Of a stretch of 64,000 nucleotides of DNA, positions 25,866 through 35,102 are shown in pieces (positions within the stretch are counted from its first letter, which is position 1; each line of letters starts with the position of its first letter). The DNA is taken from the NCBI GenBank assembly GCA_003612335.1, contig RAYO01000012.1, forward strand, positions 102,390 to 166,389, in the 5' to 3' direction. Below the pieces are notes generated by a model that made no database searches, was not told the DNA's origin, and worked only from the letters and a program-made list of their open reading frames with translations. The stretch is from a bacterium 1xD42-67. GTDB lineage: Bacteria; Bacillota; Clostridia; Oscillospirales; Oscillospiraceae. The translations under genes and the position numbers were made by a program.

Positions 25866-26422
25866 ACTGCCACCCCCTCCCGCTCCAGCTCCAGCTTCAG
25901 TTTCCCCCGCATCCGATGGAGCCGGGACTTCACCTGGCCCTCCGTAAGTCCGGACCGCGCCCCCAGCTCCCCCAGGGGCTCCAGGTGGAAATACCGCCGG
26001 ACGAACAGGGCCCGGTCCTCCGGACGCTGGCGGCGGAGGAAAGCGGAGATCAGGGCCGCCGTCTCCTCCGCTTCCAGGGCCTCGTCGGGACGGCGGAGGT
26101 CAGGGAGGCAGTCCTCCAGCTCGTGGAGGGCCACCTCCACCTGGTCCCCGCCCCGCTTGGCCGCCCGGAGCCGCCGCCACCGGTCCAGAGACAGGTTCCG
26201 GGCCAGCTTGCCGAAAAAGGCGGACAGCATCCTTGGCCGCTGGGGCGGCATCGCGTTCCAGGCCCGGAGCCAAGTGTCGTTGACACACTCCTCCGCATCC
26301 TCCTCCCGGTCCAGGATCCGGCGGGCGATGGTGTGGCAGTAGGGGCCGTATTTCTTCTCGCTCTCTGCGATCGCCTGCTGGGACCGGGCCCAGTACAGGT
26401 CGATGATGGCTGTGTCTTCCAT
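25862..26422 (-). CDS. ECF-type RNA polymerase sigma factor
   Basis: A 186-residue sigma-70 family factor with regions 2 and 4 only. Region 2: YCHTIARRILDREEDAEECV and NDTWLRAWNAMPP, then KLARNLSLDRWRR. Region 4: RYFHLEPLGELGARSGLTEGQV followed by KSRLHRMRGKLKLELE. It directs transcription in response to an outer signal relayed by the membrane protein encoded next. GGGAGG is 9 nt before the ATG. The target promoter cannot be seen; autoregulation is likely. Confidence 0.92.
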   Translation of the reverse strand: MEDTAIIDLYWARSQQAIAESEKKYGPYCHTIARRILDREEDAEECVNDTWLRAWNAMPPQRPRMLSAFFGKLARNLSLDRWRRLRAAKRGGDQVEVALHELEDCLPDLRRPDEALEAEETAALISAFLRRQRPEDRALFVRRYFHLEPLGELGARSGLTEGQVKSRLHRMRGKLKLELEREGVAV

Positions 26423-26508
26423 GGTCGGGCCTCCCTCTCTCTATCATGATGCCCATCTATGACGTGGGACGGGACGGCCTCGCCCCGCCGCGCCCTGCAA
26501 GGCCCTGC

Positions 26509-26586
26509 GCAGGGGCGCATATCATGCGCCCGCGGGCCGCCTCTGCATGTGATCTTGGCTGACGGGCGGATGATATCCGCCCCTAC
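26509..26586. repeat. GTAGGG/CCCTAC double-hairpin element, copy 1
   Basis: A 78-bp element whose left end (GCAGGGGCGCATATCATGCG) has one change from GTAGGG and whose right end is GGGCGGATGATATCCGCCCC then TAC. Each end folds on itself (GGGCGCATATCATGCGCCC; GGGCGGATGATATCCGCCC). Closest to copy 2 at 32988. Confidence 0.75.
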
Positions 26587-26602
26587 ACTCTCTAATAGAC
26601 GC

Positions 26603-26640
26603 AAAGACCGCGCCGAAGGTTCCCCTCCGGCGCGGTCTTT
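26603..26640. terminator. Terminator hairpin
   Basis: AAAGACCGCGCCG and CGGCGCGGTCTTT form a 13-bp stem around a 12-base loop and are followed by TTTTG on the plus strand. It lies 12 nt after the stop of the flavin reductase-rubredoxin gene, which is read leftward. Confidence 0.7.
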
Positions 26641-26651
26641 TGTAAAATTTT

Positions 26652-27269
26652 TCAGGCCAGCGGCTCGAAATCAGAGGCCGGGTGCTTGCACAGGGGACAG
26701 ATATAGTCGTCGGGCAGGACCTCCCCCTCATAGACATAGCCGCAGATCCGGCAGATCCAGCGCTTCTTCCCCGTGGCAGAGGCGGGAGAGACGGCGGGCT
26801 TGATGTGCTGCTGATAGTAGGCATAGGTGACGCTGGGGGCGGAGGACACCGTCTCCCCATCCAGCACGTCGGCCAGGAAGAGGGTATGGGTGCCCAGGTC
26901 GGTGGCGGACACCACCTTGCAGCTCAGCCAGGCGCTGACGTATCTGGTCAGATGACAGATCCCGTCCGTCCCCCGGGCGATGCTGTCCTGGAAACCGGCG
27001 AACTTGTCCTCATCCCGCCCCGACTGATAGCCGAAGCGCTTGAACACCTCGAACCCGGCCTCCTCCGACAGGACGGACAGGGCGAACCGCCCCGTCTCCT
27101 CCACCATATCGTGGGTGTAGTTGTCCTTGCTCACAGCGACCACGATCCGGTTCGGTCTGGCCGTCACCTGGATGGCGGTGTTGATGATACAGCCGTTGTC
27201 CTTGTCCCCCCGGCGGGCGGACAGGACGAACAGACCGTAGCTCAGGGAATACATGACTTTATTATCCAT
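26652..27269 (-). CDS. Flavin reductase-like protein with C-terminal rubredoxin
   Basis: A 205-residue fusion. Residues 1-155 are a flavin-reductase-like FMN-binding domain (KDNGCIINTAIQVTARPNR, AVSKDNYTHDMVEETGRFALSVL). Residues about 168-205 are a rubredoxin with two CxxC pairs, WICRICGYVYEGEV and YICPLCKHPASDFE. This is the layout of high-molecular-weight rubredoxin, which passes electrons to flavodiiron proteins that reduce O2 or NO in anaerobes. The real start is ATG 27269, with AAAGGAGGG six bases upstream; the longer frame starts inside the promoter region. It is divergent from the BlaI-type repressor. Confidence 0.92.
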   Translation of the reverse strand: MDNKVMYSLSYGLFVLSARRGDKDNGCIINTAIQVTARPNRIVVAVSKDNYTHDMVEETGRFALSVLSEEAGFEVFKRFGYQSGRDEDKFAGFQDSIARGTDGICHLTRYVSAWLSCKVVSATDLGTHTLFLADVLDGETVSSAPSVTYAYYQQHIKPAVSPASATGKKRWICRICGYVYEGEVLPDDYICPLCKHPASDFEPLA

Positions 27270-27318
27270 AGGGGACCCTCCTTTCCCCCTAGTATATCCG
27301 ATCTTCCAAAAATTATCG

Positions 27319-27365
27319 GTTGACATTGTAGACCGATCGTGTTATGATAGGTCTACAAAGTAGAC
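27319..27365 (+). promoter_or_regulatory. BlaI-type promoter with two operators
   Basis: The promoter is TTGACA (27320-27325), 17 bp, TATGAT (27343-27348). Operator 1, GTTGACATTGTAGAC (27319-27333), overlaps the -35 box. Operator 2, GTCTACAAAGTAGAC (27351-27365), is a perfect dyad just after the -10 box. Centres are 32 bp apart, three helical turns. The GTCTACA/TGTAGAC half-site is the style used by BlaI/MecI repressors, so the repressor encoded at 27465 should shut its own promoter. Confidence 0.8.
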
Positions 27366-27464
27366 CAACCACTGACGGCCCCCTATATCACGGTGTCACA
27401 TATTTTGACGATCGCTAGGAGGGGGCCTTCCCCGCCCGCAGGCGGGACGAAAGGAGGATCTGTG

Positions 27465-27845
27465 ATGGACAACATCGATCTGACCAACAGCGAGTGGTAT
27501 GTACTGGACTGTTTGTGGGAGCGGTCCCCCCAGACGGTGATGGAGCTGGTGGCGGCGCTGGGGGACCGGCTGGGCTGGGCCAAGAGCACCACCATCACCA
27601 CCCTGCGGCGGATGGAGGACAAGGGCCTGCTCCTCTGCCAGATCCAGGGCCGGGCGAAGCACTACTCCCCCGCCGTCCCCAGAGACCGGGCAGTCCGGCG
27701 GGAGACCCGCTCCTTCCTGGACAAGGTCTACCGTGGGAGCGTGGGGCTGATGGTGTCCGCTATGGCCCAGGACAAGGCCCTGTCCAAGGAGGAGATCGAC
27801 GAGCTGTATGAGATCCTGCGCAGGGCGGAGGAGGGACAGATATGA
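27465..27845 (+). CDS. BlaI/MecI-family transcriptional repressor
   Basis: A 126-residue winged-helix repressor. The DNA-binding part is LTNSEWYVLDCLWERSPQTV with recognition region AKSTTITTLRRMEDKGLL; the C-terminal dimerisation helices include ALSKEEIDELYEILRRAEE. BlaI-type repressors are cut by a partner M56 protease when the membrane sensor is triggered. The gene overlaps that partner by four bases (ATGA). AAAGGAGG lies 7-8 nt before the ATG. Two probable operators lie in its own promoter. Confidence 0.94.
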   Translation: MDNIDLTNSEWYVLDCLWERSPQTVMELVAALGDRLGWAKSTTITTLRRMEDKGLLLCQIQGRAKHYSPAVPRDRAVRRETRSFLDKVYRGSVGLMVSAMAQDKALSKEEIDELYEILRRAEEGQI

Positions 27846-29767
27846 GATGGCTGATCCAGTGGGCCGTGTCCAGCGCGGCCCTGATCCTGATCGTGCTGGC
27901 GGTGCGGTATCTGTTCCGGAACAGGCTGTCCGCCCGGCTGAGATACGCCCTGTGGGGAGTGGTCCTCCTGCGGCTGCTGGTCCCCCTCCAGATCCAGCTC
28001 CCCACCGCCTCCGATCCCCTGCCGCTGCTGGCCTCCGACCTGGCAAGGCCCCTGGAAGAGCGGCTGGACGCAGAGAACGAACGGCTGAGTTTGGCCTACA
28101 CCGCCCTGATCCCCTCGGAGCTGGTGACCTGGGAGGAGATCCCGCAGAGGGAGGACACCTATCTCAACGTCCCCCTCCCCTATGACCGCGCCCCCCTCCC
28201 CTCCTACATGACCGTGGACAAGGAGGACGTGATCTACCAGACCATCGGCGCGGGGGACTTCAACATGGACCGCAGGGTGATGCGGCTGTGGCAGACGGGG
28301 GCGGGCCTCACCGCCCTGGTCATCCTGGGGTCCAACCTGCGCTTTTCCCTCCGCCTGCGCCGGCGGCGCCGCCCCCTGGAGACCGACTGCCTCCCCCCGC
28401 CCGTCTATGTGGCGGAGGGCCTGCCCTCCCCCTGTCTCTTCGGCTTTTTCCCGCCCGCGGTCTACCTGACCCCGGCCGCGGCGGCGGACCCGGTCCTCGA
28501 GGAGCACGCCCTGGCCCACGAGCGGACCCACTATCGGCATGGGGACTGGTTCTGGTCCCTGGCCCGGTGCGCCTGTCTGGCCCTCCACTGGTACGACCCC
28601 CTGGTGTGGCTGGCAGCGGCGCTGTCCAAGGCGGACGGCGAGCTGGCCTGTGACGAGGGGACGGTGGCCCGGCTGGGGGAGGAGCGGCGGCTGGATTATG
28701 GCCGGTCCCTGGTGGACCTGGCGGCCCAGCGGTCCGCCCGGCCCGCCGACCTGCTGTCCATGTCCACCGCCATGACCGGCGGGAAAAAGTCCATCCGCCA
28801 GCGGGTGACCGCCCTGGTGAAAAAGCCCGAAACGGGGAAGACCGCCCTCTTCGCCCTGGCGGCGGTGGTGATCCTGGCCGTGGTGTTCGTCTTCGCAGGT
28901 CGAACAGAACAGCGGCCTGATCTATACGGGCCGTACAAATATCAAGTGGGCAGGACCCAGGCAGTCCGTTACTCCCCATCCCCCCTCTCCAGCCAGACCT
29001 ACCCCGACGCCATCACCGACCCCGACCTGCTGGAGAAAGCTCTGGACATCCTGGACCACGCCGCCGACCTGCTGAACACCCCCGAGGAGCTGGACCTGGA
29101 TCTGTCCGACGCTCCGTTCCTCTCTCCCCGCGTCACCCTGCTGGAGGGCCCGGACGACAGCGGACACACCTACCTGCTGTACACCGCCCACGCAGCCAAT
29201 AGGGACCAGTGCTATCTGGTCACACCCGCTGAGATCGGCGCGGGGCCCTGCTCCGTGGCGGCTGTTCTGGACACCTCCGCTCCTGGGGCCTTGGAACTGC
29301 TGGCCCGGCAGCAGCGTCACCGGAAGCTGGAGGACCTGACCCCGGCCACCTTCGACTACAACCAATATCACACCCACCTGGGAATGGCTCAGGGCATTTG
29401 GCTGAACATGCCTATGCTCCACGACGGCCGGGTGCTCACCGACCCGGAACAACTGGAGCAGGTAAAGAAGCTGCTGGTTTTGGAGCCCATTCCCCGGAGC
29501 GGCCCGCTGGAATGGGAGTGGGACGGGGACTGGACCCATATCATCGCCTTTTCCACCACCCCGCCGGACCCGGACTGGACAGGGGCAGACGCCGCCGACG
29601 TTTACTATATCCTGGACACAGACGAGGGCTTCTATTACGTCTGCTTTGGAGACATGAAGGAAGGCGGGTACTATATCGGCACCATCTCCAAGGAGAACTG
29701 GGACCGGGCGAGGGAACTCCTTGAAAACGCCCCTTCGGTGGACGACCGGCAGCACGCCTATGGATAG
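27842..29767 (+). CDS. BlaR1-like M56 membrane metallopeptidase
   Basis: A 641-residue membrane sensor-protease. Helices lie near 5-25, 33-52, 155-172 and 340-358, with the zinc site HERTH (about 226-230) in LAHERTHYRHGDWFW and the downstream glutamate in ADGELACDE. BlaR1-type proteins cleave their paired repressor. The outer C-terminal part (about 360-641) is not the penicillin-binding sensor domain: no SxxK/SxN/KTG set is seen. It is an uncharacterised region with beta-rich repeats. The signal is thus probably not a beta-lactam. A strong terminator follows at 29842. Confidence 0.88.
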   Translation: MRWLIQWAVSSAALILIVLAVRYLFRNRLSARLRYALWGVVLLRLLVPLQIQLPTASDPLPLLASDLARPLEERLDAENERLSLAYTALIPSELVTWEEIPQREDTYLNVPLPYDRAPLPSYMTVDKEDVIYQTIGAGDFNMDRRVMRLWQTGAGLTALVILGSNLRFSLRLRRRRRPLETDCLPPPVYVAEGLPSPCLFGFFPPAVYLTPAAAADPVLEEHALAHERTHYRHGDWFWSLARCACLALHWYDPLVWLAAALSKADGELACDEGTVARLGEERRLDYGRSLVDLAAQRSARPADLLSMSTAMTGGKKSIRQRVTALVKKPETGKTALFALAAVVILAVVFVFAGRTEQRPDLYGPYKYQVGRTQAVRYSPSPLSSQTYPDAITDPDLLEKALDILDHAADLLNTPEELDLDLSDAPFLSPRVTLLEGPDDSGHTYLLYTAHAANRDQCYLVTPAEIGAGPCSVAAVLDTSAPGALELLARQQRHRKLEDLTPATFDYNQYHTHLGMAQGIWLNMPMLHDGRVLTDPEQLEQVKKLLVLEPIPRSGPLEWEWDGDWTHIIAFSTTPPDPDWTGADAADVYYILDTDEGFYYVCFGDMKEGGYYIGTISKENWDRARELLENAPSVDDRQHAYG

Positions 29768-29841
29768 ATCGGTGCGGGACAGCGGAAACTCGACATCGTA
29801 CAGGACCTCGGTACAGCAGTCTCCCCTCTTCGCCCCCTGCG

Positions 29842-29872
29842 CCCCCGGCAGCTCTGAGCTGCCGGGGGTTTT
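29842..29872 (+). terminator. Rho-independent terminator after the M56 gene
   Basis: CCCCCGGCAGCT and AGCTGCCGGGGG form a perfect 12-bp stem with loop CTG, followed by TTTT. Confidence 0.85.
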
Positions 29873-29893
29873 GTCACTTTTGCGCACGGAAAG

Positions 29894-29948
29894 GCCGTTA
29901 ATTTCCCGCTTTTCTTCCCTTTTGCCCTGTTAAAAAGCCGTTAATTTC
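29894..29948 (+). repeat. Pair of 12-bp direct repeats upstream of the activase gene
   Basis: GCCGTTAATTTC occurs at 29894-29905 and 29937-29948, 43 bp apart, in the 277-bp gap before the activase gene. A weak promoter-like pair (TTGTAT, 17 bp, TATCAT) follows. The repeats could be a regulator site; nothing proves it. Confidence 0.4.
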
Positions 29949-30044
29949 GTTGTATTCTCGACAAAAAGCCAGTATCATGTACCATTGAACAGGAAGCCCC
30001 TCCCTCCGGGGAGCGGCGGCGGATAAAAACGAGGTATCTTTGTT

Positions 30045-32981
30045 ATGAGTCTTCGCGTAGGCATCGACATCGGCTCCACCACCGTGAAGGTGGTGGTCCT
30101 CAGCGAACAGGACAAGCTGCTCTTCCGCTCTTACGAGCGGCATTTCTCCAAGACCCGGGAGCGGGCCCTGGAGACCTTGGATTCTATCCGGGATCTGCTG
30201 GCCGGACAGAGCATCAAGGTCACGATCACCGGCTCCGCCGGCCTGGGGGTGGCCACCGCCGCGGGCATCGACTTTGTCCAGGAGGTCTACGCCACCGCTG
30301 CCGCTGTGGATACATACATCCCCGACACCGACGCGGTGATCGAGCTGGGGGGGGAGGACGCCAAGATCATCTTCTTCGGCGGCGCCCTTGAGGAGCGGAT
30401 GAACGGCTCCTGTGCCGGGGGCACCGGGGCCTTCATCGACCAGATGGCCACCCTGATGAATGTGACCGTCAACGAATTGGACGAACTGTCCCTGAAGCAC
30501 GAGAAGATCTACCCCATCGCCTCCCGCTGCGGGGTATTCGCCAAGAGCGACATCCAGCCCATCCTGAACCAGGGGGGCCGGAAGGAGGACGTAGCCGCCT
30601 CCATCTTCCAGGCGGTGGTGGACCAGACGGTGGCCGGCCTGACCCAGGGCCGGGAGCTGAAAGGGAAGATCGTCTTTCTGGGCGGGCCGCTCCACTTCCT
30701 TATGGGGCTGCGGCAGCGGTTCGTGGAGACTCTTAAGCTGGACGGCGACCACGCCGTCTTCCCCGAGGACGGGGACTGCTTCGCCGCTATGGGGGCCGCC
30801 CTGTGCGCCACCGACTACGCCCCTGTCCCCTTCGAGGAGATCATGCAGAAGCTGGAGGACAGCGCCGGGGCCACCACCGTGGTGGACACCATGCCGCCCC
30901 TGTTCACCAGTCAGGAGGAGTATGAGTCCTTCTGCCGCCGGCACGACAGCGCCGCGGGCCTGTCCGTCCTGCCCATCGACGAGTACACCGGGGACGCCTA
31001 TCTGGGCATCGACGCCGGCTCCACCACCACCAAAATGGTGCTCATCACGGCCGGCGGCGGCCTGCTGTATCAGTATTACCACTCCAACCAGGGCGACCCG
31101 GTGGCCATCGTTCTGGAGCAGCTGCGGGAAATTTATAGGCTGTGCGGCGACCGGATCCAGATCAAAGGCTCTGCCGTCACCGGCTACGGCGAGGACCTGA
31201 TCAAAAACGCATTCAGCTGCGACCTGGGTCTGGTGGAGACCATGGCCCACTACAAGGCGGCCGCTCACTTTGAGCCCGACGTGGACTTCATCATCGACAT
31301 CGGCGGCCAGGACATGAAGTGCTTCAAGATCCGCAACGGCGCGGTGGACTCCATCATGCTCAACGAGGCCTGCTCCTCCGGCTGCGGCTCCTTCATCGAG
31401 ACCTTCGCCAAGGCCCTGGGGTACAGCATCCAGGACTTCGCCAAGCTGGGCCTGTTCACCCAAAAGCCGGTGAATCTGGGCTCCCGGTGCACCGTGTTCA
31501 TGAACTCCAGCGTGAAGCAGGCCCAGAAGGACGGGGCCAGCGTGGAGGACATCTCCGCCGGGCTGTCCATCTCCATCGTGAAGAACGCCATCTATAAGGT
31601 GATCCGGGCGGCCTCCGCCGACGATCTGGGCAGGCATATCGTGGTCCAGGGGGGCACCTTCTACAACGATGCGGTCCTCCGGGCCTTTGAGCAGGAGATC
31701 GGCCGGGAGGTCACCCGTCCCACCATCGCGGGCAGCATGGGGGCCTTCGGGGCCGCCCTGGCCGCCCGGGACCTGGGGCTGGAGAGATCCTCACTGTTAA
31801 GTGTAAAGGCTTTGCAGTCCTTCACCCACATCGCCAAGCCCGCCACCTGCGGGCTGTGTACCAACCACTGCTCCCTGACGGTGAACTCCTTCGACGGCGG
31901 GCGGCGGTTCGTCTCGGGCAACCGGTGCTCCCGCCCCCTGGGGGAGGAGCCCAGCCGTCTGCCCGACCTGATGCGGTACAAATATGCCAAACTCCGGGCC
32001 CTCCAGGGCAAGGGGGAGGGGGACGGCTCCCGGGGGAAAATCGGCATCCCCTTCGGGCTGAACATGTACGAGAACCTGCCCTTCTGGTTCGAGCTGTTCA
32101 CCAGGCTGAACTTTGAGGTGGTCCTTTCCCCGGAGTCCTCCCGGAAGCTGTATTTAAAGGGCCAGCGCACCATCCCCTCGGACACGGTGTGCTACCCGGC
32201 CAAGCTCCTCCACGGCCACGTGGAGGCCCTGGTGGAGGCGGGGGTGGACGCCGTCTTTTACCCCTGTATGCCCTACAACTTCGACGAGGGGGCGGGGGAC
32301 AACAACTACAACTGCCCCGTGGTGGCCTACTACCCCGAACTGCTGGCGGCCAACGTGCCTGATCTGAAGCAGGTCCGCTATCTCTGCCCCTACTTCGGCC
32401 TCCACCGCCCCAAGGACATGGAGCGCAAGGCGGGGGAGTGGTTCTTCAACGAGTTCCAGATCCCCAAGCGGGAGACGGCGGCGGCGGTCAAGTCCGCCTA
32501 TATCGCCTACAGCGCCTATAAGAACGACCTGCGGAACACCGGCCGCGCCTATATCGACCGGGCCCGGGCCGAGGGCCGTCCCATCCTGGTGGTGGCCGGC
32601 CGGCCCTACCACATGGACCCGGAGATCAACCACGGCATCAACGACCTGATCACCTCCTACGGCTTCGTCCTGGTCACCGAGGACGCGGTGGCCTATCTGG
32701 AGGACAAGGCCCCCCGGCGGGTCCTCAACCAGTGGACCTACCACGCCCGGATGTATGACGCTGCCCGGTATGTCTGCACCCAGCCCGATATGGAGGTCAT
32801 CCAGCTGGTGTCCTTCGGCTGCGGGATCGACGCCATCACCGGCGACGAGATGCGCTCCATCCTGGAGGGGGGCGGCAAGCTGTACACCCAGCTGAAGATC
32901 GACGACATCAGCAACCTGGGGGCGGTGAAGATCCGCATCCGCTCCCTGATGGCTGCTATTGAGGCCCGGAAGATTCCGTAA
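30045..32981 (+). CDS. 2-hydroxyacyl-CoA dehydratase activase-like protein, large part
   Basis: A 978-residue protein with two ASKHA ATPase (BcrA/BadF/HgdC) modules. The first (about 4-255) has GIDIGSTTVK, the cysteine sites NGSCAGGTGAF and SRCGVF. The second (about 320-585) has GIDAGSTTTKMVL, CSSGCGSFIE and GSRCTVF. After these comes the start of a DUF2229-type region with CGLCTNHCSL (about 606-615). Such proteins use ATP to deliver an electron to radical 2-hydroxyacyl-CoA dehydratases via a [4Fe-4S] cluster held between subunits. The family is usually one chain of about 1,400 residues; here the last third is the separate gene at 33204. Confidence 0.9.
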   Translation: MSLRVGIDIGSTTVKVVVLSEQDKLLFRSYERHFSKTRERALETLDSIRDLLAGQSIKVTITGSAGLGVATAAGIDFVQEVYATAAAVDTYIPDTDAVIELGGEDAKIIFFGGALEERMNGSCAGGTGAFIDQMATLMNVTVNELDELSLKHEKIYPIASRCGVFAKSDIQPILNQGGRKEDVAASIFQAVVDQTVAGLTQGRELKGKIVFLGGPLHFLMGLRQRFVETLKLDGDHAVFPEDGDCFAAMGAALCATDYAPVPFEEIMQKLEDSAGATTVVDTMPPLFTSQEEYESFCRRHDSAAGLSVLPIDEYTGDAYLGIDAGSTTTKMVLITAGGGLLYQYYHSNQGDPVAIVLEQLREIYRLCGDRIQIKGSAVTGYGEDLIKNAFSCDLGLVETMAHYKAAAHFEPDVDFIIDIGGQDMKCFKIRNGAVDSIMLNEACSSGCGSFIETFAKALGYSIQDFAKLGLFTQKPVNLGSRCTVFMNSSVKQAQKDGASVEDISAGLSISIVKNAIYKVIRAASADDLGRHIVVQGGTFYNDAVLRAFEQEIGREVTRPTIAGSMGAFGAALAARDLGLERSSLLSVKALQSFTHIAKPATCGLCTNHCSLTVNSFDGGRRFVSGNRCSRPLGEEPSRLPDLMRYKYAKLRALQGKGEGDGSRGKIGIPFGLNMYENLPFWFELFTRLNFEVVLSPESSRKLYLKGQRTIPSDTVCYPAKLLHGHVEALVEAGVDAVFYPCMPYNFDEGAGDNNYNCPVVAYYPELLAANVPDLKQVRYLCPYFGLHRPKDMERKAGEWFFNEFQIPKRETAAAVKSAYIAYSAYKNDLRNTGRAYIDRARAEGRPILVVAGRPYHMDPEINHGINDLITSYGFVLVTEDAVAYLEDKAPRRVLNQWTYHARMYDAARYVCTQPDMEVIQLVSFGCGIDAITGDEMRSILEGGGKLYTQLKIDDISNLGAVKIRIRSLMAAIEARKIP

Positions 32982-32987
32982 ACGCAC

Positions 32988-33060
32988 GTAGGGGCGCATA
33001 TTATGCGCCCGCAAAACAGGTCATTCCACGAAAAGACGGGCGGATGATATCCGCCCCTAC
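32988..33060. repeat. GTAGGG/CCCTAC double-hairpin element, copy 2
   Basis: 73 bp beginning GTAGGGGCGCATATTATGCG and ending in GGCGGATGATATCCGCCCC then TAC. Each end is a separate hairpin; the middle has no symmetry. It starts 6 bp after the activase stop codon. Confidence 0.85.
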
Positions 33061-33084
33061 AGGATCGGCACACGCCTACAACCC

Positions 33085-33166
33085 GTAGGGCGCGACGACC
33101 CCGGCGCGCCGCTTTCCCAACATCGCGCCTCTTCAACGAACGGCGGGCCGAGTCGTCCCGCCCTAC
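33085..33166. repeat. GTAGGG/CCCTAC double-hairpin element, copy 3
   Basis: 82 bp beginning GTAGGGCGCGACGACC and ending GTCGTCCCGCCCTAC. End hairpins are GGCGCG...CGCGCC and GGCGGG...CCCGCC. It is only 24 bp from copy 2, so this 222-bp gap holds two elements back to back. Confidence 0.8.
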
Positions 33167-33203
33167 AAACCATCCACTGTCACACCGGAAAGGAGTTCCC
33201 ACC

Positions 33204-34538
<1,335 letters not shown>

Positions 34539-34541
34539 ACC

Positions 34542-34576
34542 GAGCGCCCAGAGGGATGGGATCCCTCCGGGCGCTC
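34542..34576 (+). terminator. Hairpin after the activase genes
   Basis: GAGCGCCC-A-GAGGGAT pairs with ATCCCTC-C-GGGCGCTC around GGG: 15 pairs with one A-C mismatch. It begins 3 nt after the stop codon. Confidence 0.65.
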
Positions 34577-34594
34577 CTCTGTATGGGACAGGGT

Positions 34595-34623
34595 TTGACA
34601 GACCGCATGTCCTGTGCTAGAAT
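34595..34623 (+). promoter_or_regulatory. Sigma-70 type promoter of the DUF4180 gene
   Basis: TTGACA (34595-34600), 17 bp, TAGAAT (34618-34623), placed between the upstream terminator and the gene at 34674. Confidence 0.8.
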
Positions 34624-34673
34624 GTCTCTCCAGCTGGGACCTGTACCGCAGATCTGACCCAAGGAGGGATATC

Positions 34674-35042
34674 ATGAAGATCGAACACATCAAAGACAAA
34701 GGGATAGATATCGCGGCGATCTCCAGCGATGAGAAGGTGATCGTGGACGTACAGTCCGCCCTGGACCTGGCCATGACCGTGAGATATGAGACCGGCACGT
34801 CTGACATCGTGCTGGATAAGGAGCTGATCTGCGAGGACTTCTTCATCCTCAGCACGGGGACGGCAGGGGAGATCCTCCAGAAGTTCATCAACTACCACGT
34901 GCGGGCCGCCATCTACGGCGACTACTCCCGCTATACCAGCAAGCCCCTGAAGGACTTCATCTATGAGTCCAACCAAGGCAAACACTTCTTTTTCGTGGCC
35001 ACCAAGGAGGAGGCCATCCAAAGATTGGAACAGACAGGATGA
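34674..35042 (+). CDS. DUF4180-family protein
   Basis: A 122-residue soluble protein that fits the DUF4180 family, function unknown. Family-like parts are the N-terminal beta strand region DIAAISSDEKVIVDVQSALDLAMT, LDKELICEDFFILSTGTAGEIL and QKFINYHVRAAIYGDYS, ending with KHFFFVATKEEAIQRLEQ. No membrane segment or catalytic motif stands out. It has its own promoter and AAGGAGG and is followed by a terminator, so it is a single-gene unit. Confidence 0.85.
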   Translation: MKIEHIKDKGIDIAAISSDEKVIVDVQSALDLAMTVRYETGTSDIVLDKELICEDFFILSTGTAGEILQKFINYHVRAAIYGDYSRYTSKPLKDFIYESNQGKHFFFVATKEEAIQRLEQTG

Positions 35043-35069
35043 CAGCAGCGTACAGATCCCAGAAAAGAC

Positions 35070-35097
35070 AAGGGGCCGTCCACCAGGACGGCCCCTT
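35070..35097. terminator. Bidirectional terminator between DUF4180 and clpC genes
   Basis: AAGGGGCCGTCC and GGACGGCCCCTT form a 12-bp stem with loop ACCA, between two converging genes that end at 35042 and 35103. Confidence 0.75.
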
Positions 35098-35102
35098 TCG
35101 TC

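Noticed and set aside
34542..34576. Riboswitch before the DUF4180 gene
   Set aside because: The structure is a plain hairpin before the promoter at 34595, so it belongs to the upstream transcript.
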